DNA from: Anaerolineae bacterium
GTDB lineage: Bacteria; Chloroflexota; Anaerolineae; JADYZS01
Length of the DNA stretch: 7,004 nucleotides
Direction of reading: 5' to 3'
NCBI GenBank assembly: GCA_020853075.1
Contig: JADYZS010000484.1
Coordinates: 1-7,004 of the forward strand
The notes under the pieces were generated by a model. The model was not told the origin of the DNA and made no database searches. It saw nothing but the letters and a program-made list of their open reading frames with translations. This document shows positions 1 through 6,696 of this stretch, in pieces. Within the stretch, counting starts at the first letter, position 1; each line of letters opens with the position of its first letter. Position numbers and translations under genes: made by a program.

Positions 1-1616
1 GCCTGGATGCCCACGACCCGATAGATGCGGTCATCGGCGATTTGCAGGAGGCGATCACCCGCAAGCCCGATATGTACCAGGCTCGCTGGGGCCTTGCCAT
101 CGCTTATACCGGGTATTGCACGCCGACCCTGGCTTTGGATGCAGCCCTGGCCGAAGCCCAGGAGGTAGTACGCCTGCGCCCCGGCGATAGCAAACCCCTC
201 TGGCTCCTGGGGCAAATCTACGCGGACCGGAAGGAGTGGGACAAATCTGCCGACGCGCACCGCGGGGCGTTGCGCCTAGACCCCGAAAACGCCGATGCCC
301 ACGTGGGTTTAGGGAAGGCATTGGAGAAGCTGGGACGCGAGAACGAGGCGAAGGCCGCGTTTGCCCGCGCGGTGGAGGTGCGCCAGAAGGTGGCTGCGGG
401 CAAGCCCAAGGACCCCGCATTGGTACAGGATGAACTGGGCACCGCCTACTTCTTTGTGGCCCAGTACGACCAGGCTATCGCCGCCTACAAGGAAGCATTG
501 CGCCTATCACCCAACAACCCCGAATATCACCGCCATCTGGCGGGCGCGTACTACTGGCAGGGGAAGCCTGCGGACGGCGGCCCTTCCACCAAGGCGGCTG
601 AGGCCATCGCTGAATATGAAACGGCTATCAGGCTGAATCCCTATGATTCCCTCGCGCGCAGCATCCTGGCCGGTGTCTATCGCGAGATAGGACGCGATGA
701 TGACGCCCTGAGGGAGTATCAGGAGGCACTTCGCCTCTTCCCCTGCGATGCCGACGGCATCTTCCTCCTGGCAAGCCAGTATGACAAGATGGGATTGCAG
801 AAGGAAGCAGAGGAGACCTTCCGCCGCCTGACCCCACGGGCTCCGGCGATGGCCTTCCCCTGGCAATACCGGGCGAGCATGGCCTACTCGCGGGAGGAGT
901 ACGCCGAGGCGGTGGAGAATTACCGTACGGGCCTCCGTGCCGATCCCGAAGACCCTAATCTCCATTACGGTCTTGGCAACAGCCTCTACGCGTTGGGCCG
1001 GTACGAGGAGGCCGAAGCGGAATACCGCCTCACCATTGAACTCTTGCCCGAAGATGCTCCCTCGTATGCTGCCTGGGGGGATGCCCTCGCCAAACTAGAG
1101 CGCAGGGCCGAGGCCATCGCAGCCTATCAGAAATCGCTGCAACTTGACTCCACGGCCTACCTCACCTGGTTGTCGCTGGGGCTCCAGTATGAACTGGCGC
1201 AAAATTGGCAGGAAGCAGAGAAAGCGTACGCGGAGGCGGTTAAACTGCAGCCGGATGACGCGCTATCTCGCAGCGCGCGGGGGCAGATGCTGCAACGGCT
1301 CAACCGTCTGGATGAGGCCGTCCGGGAGTACGAAGCCGCGGTAACTCTGGATCCCGGCCAGTGGATTTATCGTGAATCATTGGCGCTCCTCTACGCAGCC
1401 CTCAACCGGCCTGACGACGCCGTGGCTGCAGCCGAGGCTACCATCAAACTGAAGCCCGATAGCGCGCTCGCGCACCTGATCATCGCGGGGGTGAGCGAGG
1501 ATAAGGGGAACAAGGAACGGGCGCGGGCGGAATACGAACTGGCTCTCCGGTATGTTGGCGAGAACGCGGGACTAAAGAAGTTGGCCGAGGATGGGCTGAA
1601 GCGGGTGGGGCAATGA
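1..1616 (+). CDS. TPR-repeat protein, 5' partial
   Basis: The reading frame (codons from base 3) is open to the left edge, so the true start lies outside; the TTG at 42 is just an internal codon. About 537 residues are visible. They are built almost entirely of tandem 34-residue tetratricopeptide repeats, roughly 14 units, with the usual pattern of a small residue at position 8, Tyr/Phe, Ala at 20, and Pro near position 32 (for example units ending RLDPEN, RLSPNN, RLNPYD, RADPED, KLQPDD, TLDPGQ). One unit (around bases 520-650) carries a roughly 9-residue insertion rich in Gly/Pro/Ser. No membrane segment, signal peptide or enzyme domain is visible in this part. TPR solenoids are known as protein-protein scaffolds; an N-terminal effector, enzyme or sensor domain may lie upstream. 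The partner is unknown. The next gene begins 4 bases after its TGA, so the two are probably co-transcribed. Confidence 0.9.
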   Translation, partial: LDAHDPIDAVIGDLQEAITRKPDMYQARWGLAIAYTGYCTPTLALDAALAEAQEVVRLRPGDSKPLWLLGQIYADRKEWDKSADAHRGALRLDPENADAHVGLGKALEKLGRENEAKAAFARAVEVRQKVAAGKPKDPALVQDELGTAYFFVAQYDQAIAAYKEALRLSPNNPEYHRHLAGAYYWQGKPADGGPSTKAAEAIAEYETAIRLNPYDSLARSILAGVYREIGRDDDALREYQEALRLFPCDADGIFLLASQYDKMGLQKEAEETFRRLTPRAPAMAFPWQYRASMAYSREEYAEAVENYRTGLRADPEDPNLHYGLGNSLYALGRYEEAEAEYRLTIELLPEDAPSYAAWGDALAKLERRAEAIAAYQKSLQLDSTAYLTWLSLGLQYELAQNWQEAEKAYAEAVKLQPDDALSRSARGQMLQRLNRLDEAVREYEAAVTLDPGQWIYRESLALLYAALNRPDDAVAAAEATIKLKPDSALAHLIIAGVSEDKGNKERARAEYELALRYVGENAGLKKLAEDGLKRVGQ

Positions 1617-1620
1617 CACG

Positions 1621-1845
1621 ATGCCAGGGCTAGAAGAACGTATCGGCAAACTGGATAAGCGGCAGGTCCTGATCTGGCGTGCCATGACACCTGCCCAGCG
1701 TTTGGAGATAGCCTTTCAAGCGTACCAATTTGCGCTTGAGATCGTGCGTGTGGCGGAGCGGCGGCGACACCCCGACCTATCCCCGGAAGGACTGGCCTGG
1801 CAGGTGACGCGACGGATACAGAGCGACCCAAACCTGGGGAGGTAA
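1621..1845 (+). CDS. small helical protein, possibly Rv0078B-type antitoxin-like
   Basis: This 74-residue protein starts at ATG 1621, 4 bases after the TPR stop, with a G-rich SD-like stretch (GGTGGGG, 1604-1610) about 10 nt upstream inside the TPR gene. It is charged, predicted mostly helical and cytoplasmic. Its core MTPAQRLEIAFQAYQFALEI, then AERRRHPDLSPEGLAW and a C-terminal R-I-Q-S-D-P, resembles from memory a group of small bacterial proteins with an MTPxxRLxxAF...RRRHPxxSxEE pattern, some of which databases label Rv0078B-related antitoxin. In that group the partner toxin is usually a nucleotidyltransferase-like gene alongside; none is seen here, as the neighbours are a TPR gene and an aminotransferase. 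So the antitoxin label is tentative, and a role linked to the TPR protein is equally possible. The ORF is supported by its tight spacing and its conserved-looking sequence. Confidence 0.68.
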   Translation: MPGLEERIGKLDKRQVLIWRAMTPAQRLEIAFQAYQFALEIVRVAERRRHPDLSPEGLAWQVTRRIQSDPNLGR

Positions 1846-1912
1846 GGCACGGACCAAGTAAGAGATTATGAACTGAAAGCTTTCTCTACCTAATTTTCTT
1901 GTATCTCCTTGT

Positions 1913-1916
1913 GGAG
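1913..1916 (+). promoter_or_regulatory. ribosome binding site of the aminotransferase
   Basis: GGAG lies 8 nt before ATG 1925 and fixes that start. It sits at the end of a 79-base intergenic stretch (1846-1924) that is clearly more AT-rich than its surroundings. That suits a promoter for the aminotransferase, but I could not pick out a convincing -35/-10 pair. Confidence 0.6.
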
Positions 1917-1924
1917 CCTGCTAG

Positions 1925-3088
1925 ATGACACTGAAACCGCTGTCCACCTCTGCTCTAGAGATGCCGCGCTCCGGCATCCGGGCAGTTCTTGACCTGGCCG
2001 TTAGGTATCCTGATGCTATCCATCTGGAAATCGGCCAACCCAACTTCTCAACGCCGGAGCACATCATCGCCTCCGCGCTCCTGGCGGCCCAACAGGGCTT
2101 CACCAAATACACGCCCAATGCTGGCCTCCTCTCTCTGCGTGAGGCAATTGCCGCGAAAGTCCGTCGCGAGAACGGTTTCCCGGCTGCCACAGAGAACATC
2201 ATTGTCACTACTGGCGGCATGGGCGGGCTCTATTCGGCCTTTACGGCGGTGCTGAACCCTGGCGACGAACTCCTCGTTCCCGACCCCGGATACCCCAACT
2301 ATGCGATGGTCGCCGGTCTCTGCCGGGCGCAGGTAGTGCGCTATCCGTTGGATGCAGAGACGGGCTTTCAGCCTGACCTGGAATCTCTACCCCGCCTCGT
2401 CACGCCTCGCACGAAAGCAATCGTCGTGAACAGCCCCTCCAATCCGACGGGGAGTATCATACCGGCTGAAGGTATGGCCGCGCTGGTCGCCTTTGCCCGC
2501 GCTCACGATCTGTACCTTATATCTGATGAGTGCTACGAGAAGATCATCTTTGACGCACAGCACGTAAGCCCTGCCTCGTATGATGAAGATGGGCGAGTTC
2601 TGAGCATCTTCTCCTTCTCCAAGACCTATGCCATGACCGGCTGGCGTGTCGGCTATGCCGTTGTCACGCCGGAGGTGGCAGCCATCTTTGTCAAGTTGCA
2701 GGAGGCGACGGTAGCCTGTGCCTCATCCGTCTCTCAGAAAGCGGCAGAAGCCGCCTTGAGCGGCCCGCAGGATTGCATAGAGACCATGACGCATGCCTAT
2801 CGCCGACGTCGGGATCGGGCCCTTGCCATCTTGCAGCGGCATGGCTCCCCGACTTACACGCCCCAGGGCGCGTTCTATTTGCTGGTGGACATCAGCGGTT
2901 GCGGACAGAATTCCGACCAATTTGCCCGCGACTTTCTGGCCCAGGAGAAGGTAGCCGTCGCTCCTGGCCGCACCTTCGGCCCACGCGGAGACCGCTACGT
3001 TCGCATTTCCCTGGCGGCGAGTGAGGAGGAAATAGAAGTAGGGTTGGAGAGACTGTGCAGCTACATTAGCCAGAGAAGGTCACAATAG
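1925..3088 (+). CDS. PLP-dependent class I/II aminotransferase (aspartate aminotransferase-like)
   Basis: This complete 387-residue protein has the usual length for fold-type I aminotransferases, which move an amino group between an amino acid and a 2-oxo acid through pyridoxal phosphate, in the cytoplasm. The motifs appear in the expected order: GQPNFSTPEHI near residue 37, YTPNAGLLSLREAI near 62, the phosphate-binding loop TTGGMGG (about 95-101), DPGYPNY (120-126), NSPSNPTG (169-176, with the cofactor-contacting Asn173), SDECYE (Asp201 and Tyr204), SFSKTYAMTGWRVGY with the Schiff-base Lys233 and the phosphate-binding Arg241, and YVRISLA with Arg360 for the substrate carboxylate. All key residues are present, so the enzyme should be active. 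Exact substrate specificity (Asp, Ala, aromatic or other) cannot be read from sequence alone. It appears to be a single-gene unit: 79 bases separate it from the gene before, and a convergent gene ends 19 bases after it. Confidence 0.93.
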   Translation: MTLKPLSTSALEMPRSGIRAVLDLAVRYPDAIHLEIGQPNFSTPEHIIASALLAAQQGFTKYTPNAGLLSLREAIAAKVRRENGFPAATENIIVTTGGMGGLYSAFTAVLNPGDELLVPDPGYPNYAMVAGLCRAQVVRYPLDAETGFQPDLESLPRLVTPRTKAIVVNSPSNPTGSIIPAEGMAALVAFARAHDLYLISDECYEKIIFDAQHVSPASYDEDGRVLSIFSFSKTYAMTGWRVGYAVVTPEVAAIFVKLQEATVACASSVSQKAAEAALSGPQDCIETMTHAYRRRRDRALAILQRHGSPTYTPQGAFYLLVDISGCGQNSDQFARDFLAQEKVAVAPGRTFGPRGDRYVRISLAASEEEIEVGLERLCSYISQRRSQ

Positions 3089-3107
3089 CCAGCGTTAAGG
3101 ATGTTGT

Positions 3108-3371
3108 TTATACTTTCAGTTCTGGTGTAAGGTCAAAGGTGAACGCTGCCTCTGCAATCGGTTTTAACTCATAGCGTGTGTTGCGGGCCTCACCTTGAGA
3201 CACCAGGACACCATCGGCAACAAGCCGCTTTACGTGCCTGTGGGCTGCCTGTCGCGAAATGCCGAACACCTCCGCCACACGGCTTGTGATGTCCGCCGGA
3301 TGGGTGGAGACGTTCTCAATGATAAACTCCCGTATCTGGGCGGAACGATTTCTGGACCCTCTGGTAGCCAA
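3108..3371 (-). CDS. short winged-helix protein, like the N-terminal domain of DUF4325-type regulators
   Basis: This 87-residue protein is predicted from TTG 3371; an in-frame TAA lies two codons upstream and no ATG or GTG is available before the HTH core. Residues about 11-25 form a helix (IREFIIENVSTHPADI) and 30-54 a helix-turn-helix with recognition helix GISRQAAHRHVKRL. Residues 55-70 form a wing (GVLVSQGEARNTRYEL). The tail KPIAEAAFTFDLTPEL strongly recalls the linker after the HTH in regulators that continue into a histidine-kinase-type ATPase and a STAS-like DUF4325 domain, where the text normally runs on to an acidic-Trp motif. Here it stops at TAA just at that junction. None of the three frames after the stop shows ATPase-like sequence before the convergent aminotransferase. 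It is either a decayed fragment or a genuine stand-alone DNA-binding protein. It lies directly downstream of the DUF89 gene on the same strand with its own likely promoter. Confidence 0.72.
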   Translation of the reverse strand: MATRGSRNRSAQIREFIIENVSTHPADITSRVAEVFGISRQAAHRHVKRLVADGVLVSQGEARNTRYELKPIAEAAFTFDLTPELKV

Positions 3372-3384
3372 CCTTTATCGCCTG

Positions 3385-3414
3385 ATTGTAAACTATAGTG
3401 TCCTTCATTGTAAA
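3385..3414 (-). promoter_or_regulatory. candidate promoter of the winged-helix gene, built from the direct repeats
   Basis: On the minus strand, TTTACA (plus 3414-3409) and TACAAT (plus 3390-3385) are spaced 18 bp, each one mismatch from the sigma-70 consensus. The two boxes come from the same part of the two repeat copies. The predicted start of transcription is near 3378, leaving only about 7 nt before the TTG at 3371. The AAAGG directly touching the TTG is too close to act as a normal ribosome binding site, so translation may be nearly leaderless. Confidence 0.5.
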
Positions 3415-3422
3415 CTATAGTG
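3385..3422. repeat. two identical 16-bp direct repeats, 22-bp period
   Basis: The unit ATTGTAAACTATAGTG occurs at 3385-3400 and again, unchanged, at 3407-3422, separated by 6 bp. The 22-bp offset is about two turns of B-DNA, so both copies present the same face. Each copy contains the 8-bp palindrome ACTATAGT (3392-3399 and 3414-3421). The second copy includes the TAG stop of the DUF89 gene (3415-3417). The placement just upstream of a winged-helix gene suggests a two-site operator, most simply for that protein itself; this is inference. Confidence 0.85.
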
Positions 3423-4674
3423 CGCGCAACGTCAACTTATTATCAGGGACAAGATACTGGATGACGCCATAGCGTCCATCGGTCAACCAGTTCGGGTCCT
3501 CCAGGGCCAACGCTTCCGGCTGGCCCGGCTTTAAGCCTACGGCCAGTTCCGATTTCAGCGTGCGCAATGCGAGGAAGGGCGCAGGGAAATAGCAGGCAAC
3601 GTCTGCAACAGGGATCGTAAAGGTCCAGCGACGGTCACCCATCAGGCGGCGGTAGTTGGCGTCGCCCTTGACGAAGACCAGGGCTGCCGCGGCCAGATCA
3701 CGCTGCAACGCCTCTGGCATCTCCCAGAAGGCAAGGGGCGCGTTCCAGAACAGGTCGGAGCGCATCCGCAGGCGACCATCGTTCAGGTAACCTTGCCACC
3801 TGGTGGCCAACGCCCGCACCTGCGCGTTCTCATCGGTTTTCAGTGTAGCGACGGTATGATAGACGTCTTTCGCCATCGTGTCGGATACGTAAGTCGGATG
3901 CGCTTTCACGTGCAGGGTGACCGTTCCGGCAATACCGCACGTCAGGAGATAATCTACCAGACAGAGATCGCAAACGAGTTCAAAGCCCGCGTTATCCACG
4001 ATGAAGCGAATGTCAGCACCCCGCAGATCGGCCACCTTGCTCGCTACGGCTGGCGTATCGTCCACCAGGATGTTGGCCCGCTCGTCGTGCTCTGCCGCGC
4101 GGCTGAGGTCGTGACCTTCTGTGCCCGCAGGCCAGAGGCTCAGATCCATCCGGTTTCCCCATAAACCGTAATAAGCCAGCGATGTGAAGCGTGCTTGCTC
4201 CCAGATTTCATTCTGACTCACCCACGCATTAAGCCGCGCGCTCAAGGGCCGAAAGGGTTCCAACGCGGCCTGCAGTCCCGCACTCTTTTGCTTTTCAAAG
4301 GGGTCCGCGCCGTATGCCGGGCCGGGCGAGAAGTAGCGCGTTGCTTCCAGGATGCGACGGTAGAAATACGCTTCGGAGAAGTACCAGGGAATATCCAACC
4401 AACGAGCCCCCAAATAGGGCCTCAGATAGCCAGCCCAAGCGGCCAGGTCCGGGCCATTGTCGTCGTGCAGGGGGCGTATAGGCCCATAGGGGAGTTCAGC
4501 CGCCAGTCCCTCAAGAGAGCCGACGATGGCCGGGGGAAAATCGTTCTCGGCGATGGCGAGCCGGGCGATGCCGGCCAGGCGCACGCTGACGGTGTTGTAA
4601 GCGAAGGAGCCTTCTTCGGAATTCAACAGTGGCGGGGGCAGTGGTTCAGATGGACATAATGTGCGATTGTTCAC
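3415..4674 (-). CDS. DUF89/ARMT1-type metal-dependent damage-control phosphatase
   Basis: This 419-residue protein starts at GTG 4674, which overlaps the upstream TGA as GTGA and has GGTGG (4682-4686) 7 nt before it; an ATG at 4704 is less likely. The sequence matches the DUF89 family from memory: IARLAIAENDFPPAIV near the N-terminus, LDIPWYFSEAYFYRRIL, then FIVDNAGFELVCDLCL with Asp227, Asn228 and Glu232, HVKAHPTYVSD with Asp265, and FVKGDANYRRLMGDRRW with Lys336. The 38-residue gap from Asp227 to Asp265 fits the metal-binding Asp-Asn...Asp arrangement known for ARMT1. Family members are cytosolic phosphatases acting on sugar phosphates such as fructose-1-phosphate and on damaged metabolites; some databases still name them protein-glutamate O-methyltransferases. 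All expected catalytic residues are present. Coupling to a beta-L-arabinofuranosidase gene suggests a sugar-phosphate substrate, but the actual substrate is unknown. Confidence 0.88.
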   Translation of the reverse strand: MNNRTLCPSEPLPPPLLNSEEGSFAYNTVSVRLAGIARLAIAENDFPPAIVGSLEGLAAELPYGPIRPLHDDNGPDLAAWAGYLRPYLGARWLDIPWYFSEAYFYRRILEATRYFSPGPAYGADPFEKQKSAGLQAALEPFRPLSARLNAWVSQNEIWEQARFTSLAYYGLWGNRMDLSLWPAGTEGHDLSRAAEHDERANILVDDTPAVASKVADLRGADIRFIVDNAGFELVCDLCLVDYLLTCGIAGTVTLHVKAHPTYVSDTMAKDVYHTVATLKTDENAQVRALATRWQGYLNDGRLRMRSDLFWNAPLAFWEMPEALQRDLAAAALVFVKGDANYRRLMGDRRWTFTIPVADVACYFPAPFLALRTLKSELAVGLKPGQPEALALEDPNWLTDGRYGVIQYLVPDNKLTLRAL

Positions 4675-6608
4675 TGGGGGGCCACCGTGGTCGTTCTGAA
4701 CCAAACCCGCATCTCGCCGGGCGCGCGGTTATTCCAGACACAGTAGGGGACGGCCACCAGGTTAACCGGCCTGGTCTCCGGTGGACGATACTGATAGAGA
4801 GTATCACCCCATTCTCCTTCTTCTATCACCATCCCGGCCCCGCGCAACATGGTGACACCGCCCAGGAAGTCGGCGCGATGCTCCGCCTGCCAGCCCGATG
4901 GATCGCCTGCGGGTAGGGCGATGCGATCCAACGGGATACCGGGGTGATCGGCCCCTTCCAGGCAATAGACGATAGGGCCACGCTGTAGGGCGGCGCGCCC
5001 CAGCATCTGGCGGACTTTTGGATGGGCATGGACGTAGCGGACCGGCATCGCCATCTGCAAGCTGACTTCATCGCCAGGTTCCCATCTGCGGGAGATACCA
5101 ATATAACCGTTATTCATACTCACGCCATCGGTTCGGGGTATCGCGGCGGCGGCAGCCGCGAGGTCGCCGTTCACGGATAATCGCCAATCATCGCACCAGG
5201 TCGGTACACGCACGTGGAGCGTAAACGCCATCGGCGAAGGCGGTAGTACCGTAATCTTGACCAACCCTTCCCACGGGTAGGAAGTGGATTGCCGGATCAC
5301 AACTTCGTGCCCGTTGATCTCCAAACGTCCCTCTCCCTGCGCGAAGAGGTGTATCCAAGCCGTGTTCTCATCCTGAGAATAGAAATAGCCACCGATGCTG
5401 GTGATCAAGCGCGCGATGTTGGGTGGGCAGCAGGCACAGCCAAACCACTCCTGCCGGCGATGCTCGCCGCGGCTGGCGAGGGGGTTCACGTAGAGGAAAT
5501 GTCGCCCATCCAACGAGACGCCGCTGAGCACGCCGTTGTAGAGGACACGCTCTGCCACATCTGCATACTGCGCGTCGCCTGTCAATTGTAGCATCCGGTG
5601 ACCCCAGAACACCAGCCCGATGGCCGCACAGGTCTCGGCATACGCCGTGTCGTCGGGTAGGTCGTAGTCCGTCGTGAATCCTTCATTGGCGGCTGCTGAG
5701 CCGAGCCCGCCGGTTACGTACAGGCGTTTCGTACACAAGTGCCGCCACAAGCGTTCACAGACGTTGAACGATTCCACGTCTGCCGTCTCCCGGGCCAGGT
5801 CGGCCAGGGCGCAGTAGAGATAGGTGGCGCGCACGGCGTGACCGGTCACCTCTGTTTGCTCGCGCATTGGCACGTGCGCCTGCATGTAGGCGTAGGTCTT
5901 GGCCCAGAAGCGTGTGGGGTCTTCGCCGCGGGCTCGTGCTTCTTCGTCGTAATAGTAAGGCCGTCGGCCGCGCTCATCTATAAAATACTGCGCCAGGCGC
6001 AGATAGCGCGGCTCGCCCGTCGCGTGAAGGAGCTTGACCAATGCCAGTTCTATCTCTTCGTGGCCGCAGTAGCCCCGCTTCTGGCCCGGTTCACGCCCAA
6101 AGGTGGCATCAATGTGATCGGCATAGCGGCGGGCGGCATCCAGCAGGGACCGCTTGCCCGTCGCCTGGTAATGGGCAACCGCTGCTTCCATCAAATGACC
6201 GGCGCAATAGAGTTCGTGGGCATCGCGCAGGTTCGTCCAGCGCTTCTCCGGCTCCACGGCGATGAAGTGGCTGTTGAGGTAGCCATCCGGCTGTTGCGCA
6301 CGGGCGATCTTGCCAATCAATGCGTCCAATAGGCCATCCAAATTTGCATCGTAGTGCGTTGCCAGGGAATTGCTGGCGGCCTCAATCCACTTGGCGACGT
6401 CGGAATCCCAGAAGATGTGGGGAGGATTGGGGTCGCCCGGTTTCCAGGTCAGGTCCCAGGCAGCGATGCGTCCCGTGCGTTCGCACTGTTCGTATTCGTG
6501 GGGAATCGTCGCCTCGCGATTCACTTCCTGGCGGGGAGCCCAGAAGGAATCCAGCAGATTTACCCGCGTAAAGGGAACAGGACCTAACGTCCGACTTAGA
6601 TTGAACAT
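4671..6608 (-). CDS. GH127-family (DUF1680) beta-L-arabinofuranosidase
   Basis: This 645-residue protein is predicted from ATG 6608, preceded by GGAG (6616-6613) 4 nt away. The frame is open further up to 6743, but that extension is unlike the family and would overlap the divergent antitoxin gene. GH127 enzymes are retaining glycosidases that release L-arabinose from beta-L-arabinofuranosides using a cysteine nucleophile held by zinc. The N-terminus (PVPFTRVNLLDSFWAPR) and AQQPDGYLNSHF, AHELYCAGHLMEAAVAHY, GHAVRAYLY-like and YVTGGLGS stretches mark the (alpha/alpha)6 catalytic barrel. Glu309 (NEGFTTDYDLP), Glu325 and Cys327 (AETCAAIG), and Cys393-Cys394 (CACCPPNIAR) line up with the acid/base Glu322, the zinc ligands Glu338 and Cys340, and Cys417/Cys418 of Bifidobacterium HypBA1. 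The last 200 or so residues form beta-sandwich domains. No signal peptide is seen, so the enzyme is probably cytoplasmic and acts on imported sugars; no transporter is within the window. Substrate may differ, as the family is broad. Confidence 0.92.
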   Translation of the reverse strand: MFNLSRTLGPVPFTRVNLLDSFWAPRQEVNREATIPHEYEQCERTGRIAAWDLTWKPGDPNPPHIFWDSDVAKWIEAASNSLATHYDANLDGLLDALIGKIARAQQPDGYLNSHFIAVEPEKRWTNLRDAHELYCAGHLMEAAVAHYQATGKRSLLDAARRYADHIDATFGREPGQKRGYCGHEEIELALVKLLHATGEPRYLRLAQYFIDERGRRPYYYDEEARARGEDPTRFWAKTYAYMQAHVPMREQTEVTGHAVRATYLYCALADLARETADVESFNVCERLWRHLCTKRLYVTGGLGSAAANEGFTTDYDLPDDTAYAETCAAIGLVFWGHRMLQLTGDAQYADVAERVLYNGVLSGVSLDGRHFLYVNPLASRGEHRRQEWFGCACCPPNIARLITSIGGYFYSQDENTAWIHLFAQGEGRLEINGHEVVIRQSTSYPWEGLVKITVLPPSPMAFTLHVRVPTWCDDWRLSVNGDLAAAAAAIPRTDGVSMNNGYIGISRRWEPGDEVSLQMAMPVRYVHAHPKVRQMLGRAALQRGPIVYCLEGADHPGIPLDRIALPAGDPSGWQAEHRADFLGGVTMLRGAGMVIEEGEWGDTLYQYRPPETRPVNLVAVPYCVWNNRAPGEMRVWFRTTTVAPQ

Positions 6609-6647
6609 GGTGCTCCAATTCACAGGGAACTTCTTAGAACACACCAC

Positions 6648-6653
6648 ATTATA
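6648..6653 (-). promoter_or_regulatory. candidate -10 box of the glycosidase operon
   Basis: A perfect TATAAT is read on the minus strand at 6653-6648, about 40 nt before the ATG at 6608. No good -35 box stands 15-18 bp upstream, so this is weaker than the divergent promoter. It overlaps the plus-strand -35 box, so the two promoters would compete for polymerase. Confidence 0.35.
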
Positions 6654-6678
6654 CACCTTTTGTGGACCATGATATAAT
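6650..6678 (+). promoter_or_regulatory. candidate promoter of the antitoxin-toxin operon
   Basis: TATACA (6650-6655, four of six consensus bases) is followed after 17 bp by a perfect TATAAT (6673-6678). Transcription would start near 6685. The SD sequence GAGGTG (6685-6690) then sits 6 nt before ATG 6697, giving a very short leader. Confidence 0.6.
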
Positions 6679-6681
6679 ATC
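6671..6681. promoter_or_regulatory. palindrome over the -10 box, candidate autoregulatory operator
   Basis: GATATAATATC is a perfect inverted repeat (GATAT-A-ATATC) that covers the TATAAT at 6673-6678. Type II antitoxins commonly bind palindromes overlapping their own promoter, so this is a natural operator candidate. AT-rich -10 boxes can be palindromic by chance, so confidence is limited. Confidence 0.4.
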
Positions 6682-6696
6682 CCAGAGGTGCATAAG

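Noticed and set aside
42..44. TTG as the start of the TPR gene
   Set aside because: The frame stays open to the left edge and the upstream codons read as more helical, TPR-like protein, so this is an internal Leu.
1875..1884. Palindrome GAAAGCTTTC as terminator or operator
   Set aside because: It has no loop, is AT-rich and lacks a following T-run; 10-bp palindromes of this kind occur by chance.
3089..3107. Intrinsic terminator between the convergent aminotransferase and winged-helix genes
   Set aside because: No GC-rich hairpin with a T-run could be found in the 19-base gap or its edges.
3080..3110. Frameshift that would restore an ATPase domain after the winged-helix gene
   Set aside because: The frames after the stop run straight into the antisense of the aminotransferase gene and show no ATPase-like motif.
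3386..3421. Plus-strand promoter from the same repeats
   Set aside because: TTGTAA and TATAGT would be 24 bp apart, too far for sigma-70, and no gene follows on the plus strand.
3385..3422. Two-unit CRISPR remnant
   Set aside because: The gap between copies is only 6 bp and the unit is 16 bp, far from repeat-spacer geometry; no cas genes are nearby.
4675..4704. ATG 4704 as start of the DUF89 gene
   Set aside because: It would overlap the glycosidase gene by 34 bases. GTG 4674 has a well spaced GGTGG and forms a standard 4-base coupling overlap.
5739..6332. 197-codon plus-strand ORF inside the glycosidase gene
   Set aside because: It is antisense to a well supported catalytic domain, resembles no protein I know, and long antisense frames are expected in GC-rich coding DNA. 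The same applies to 4195-4659, 3793-4164 and 507-965.
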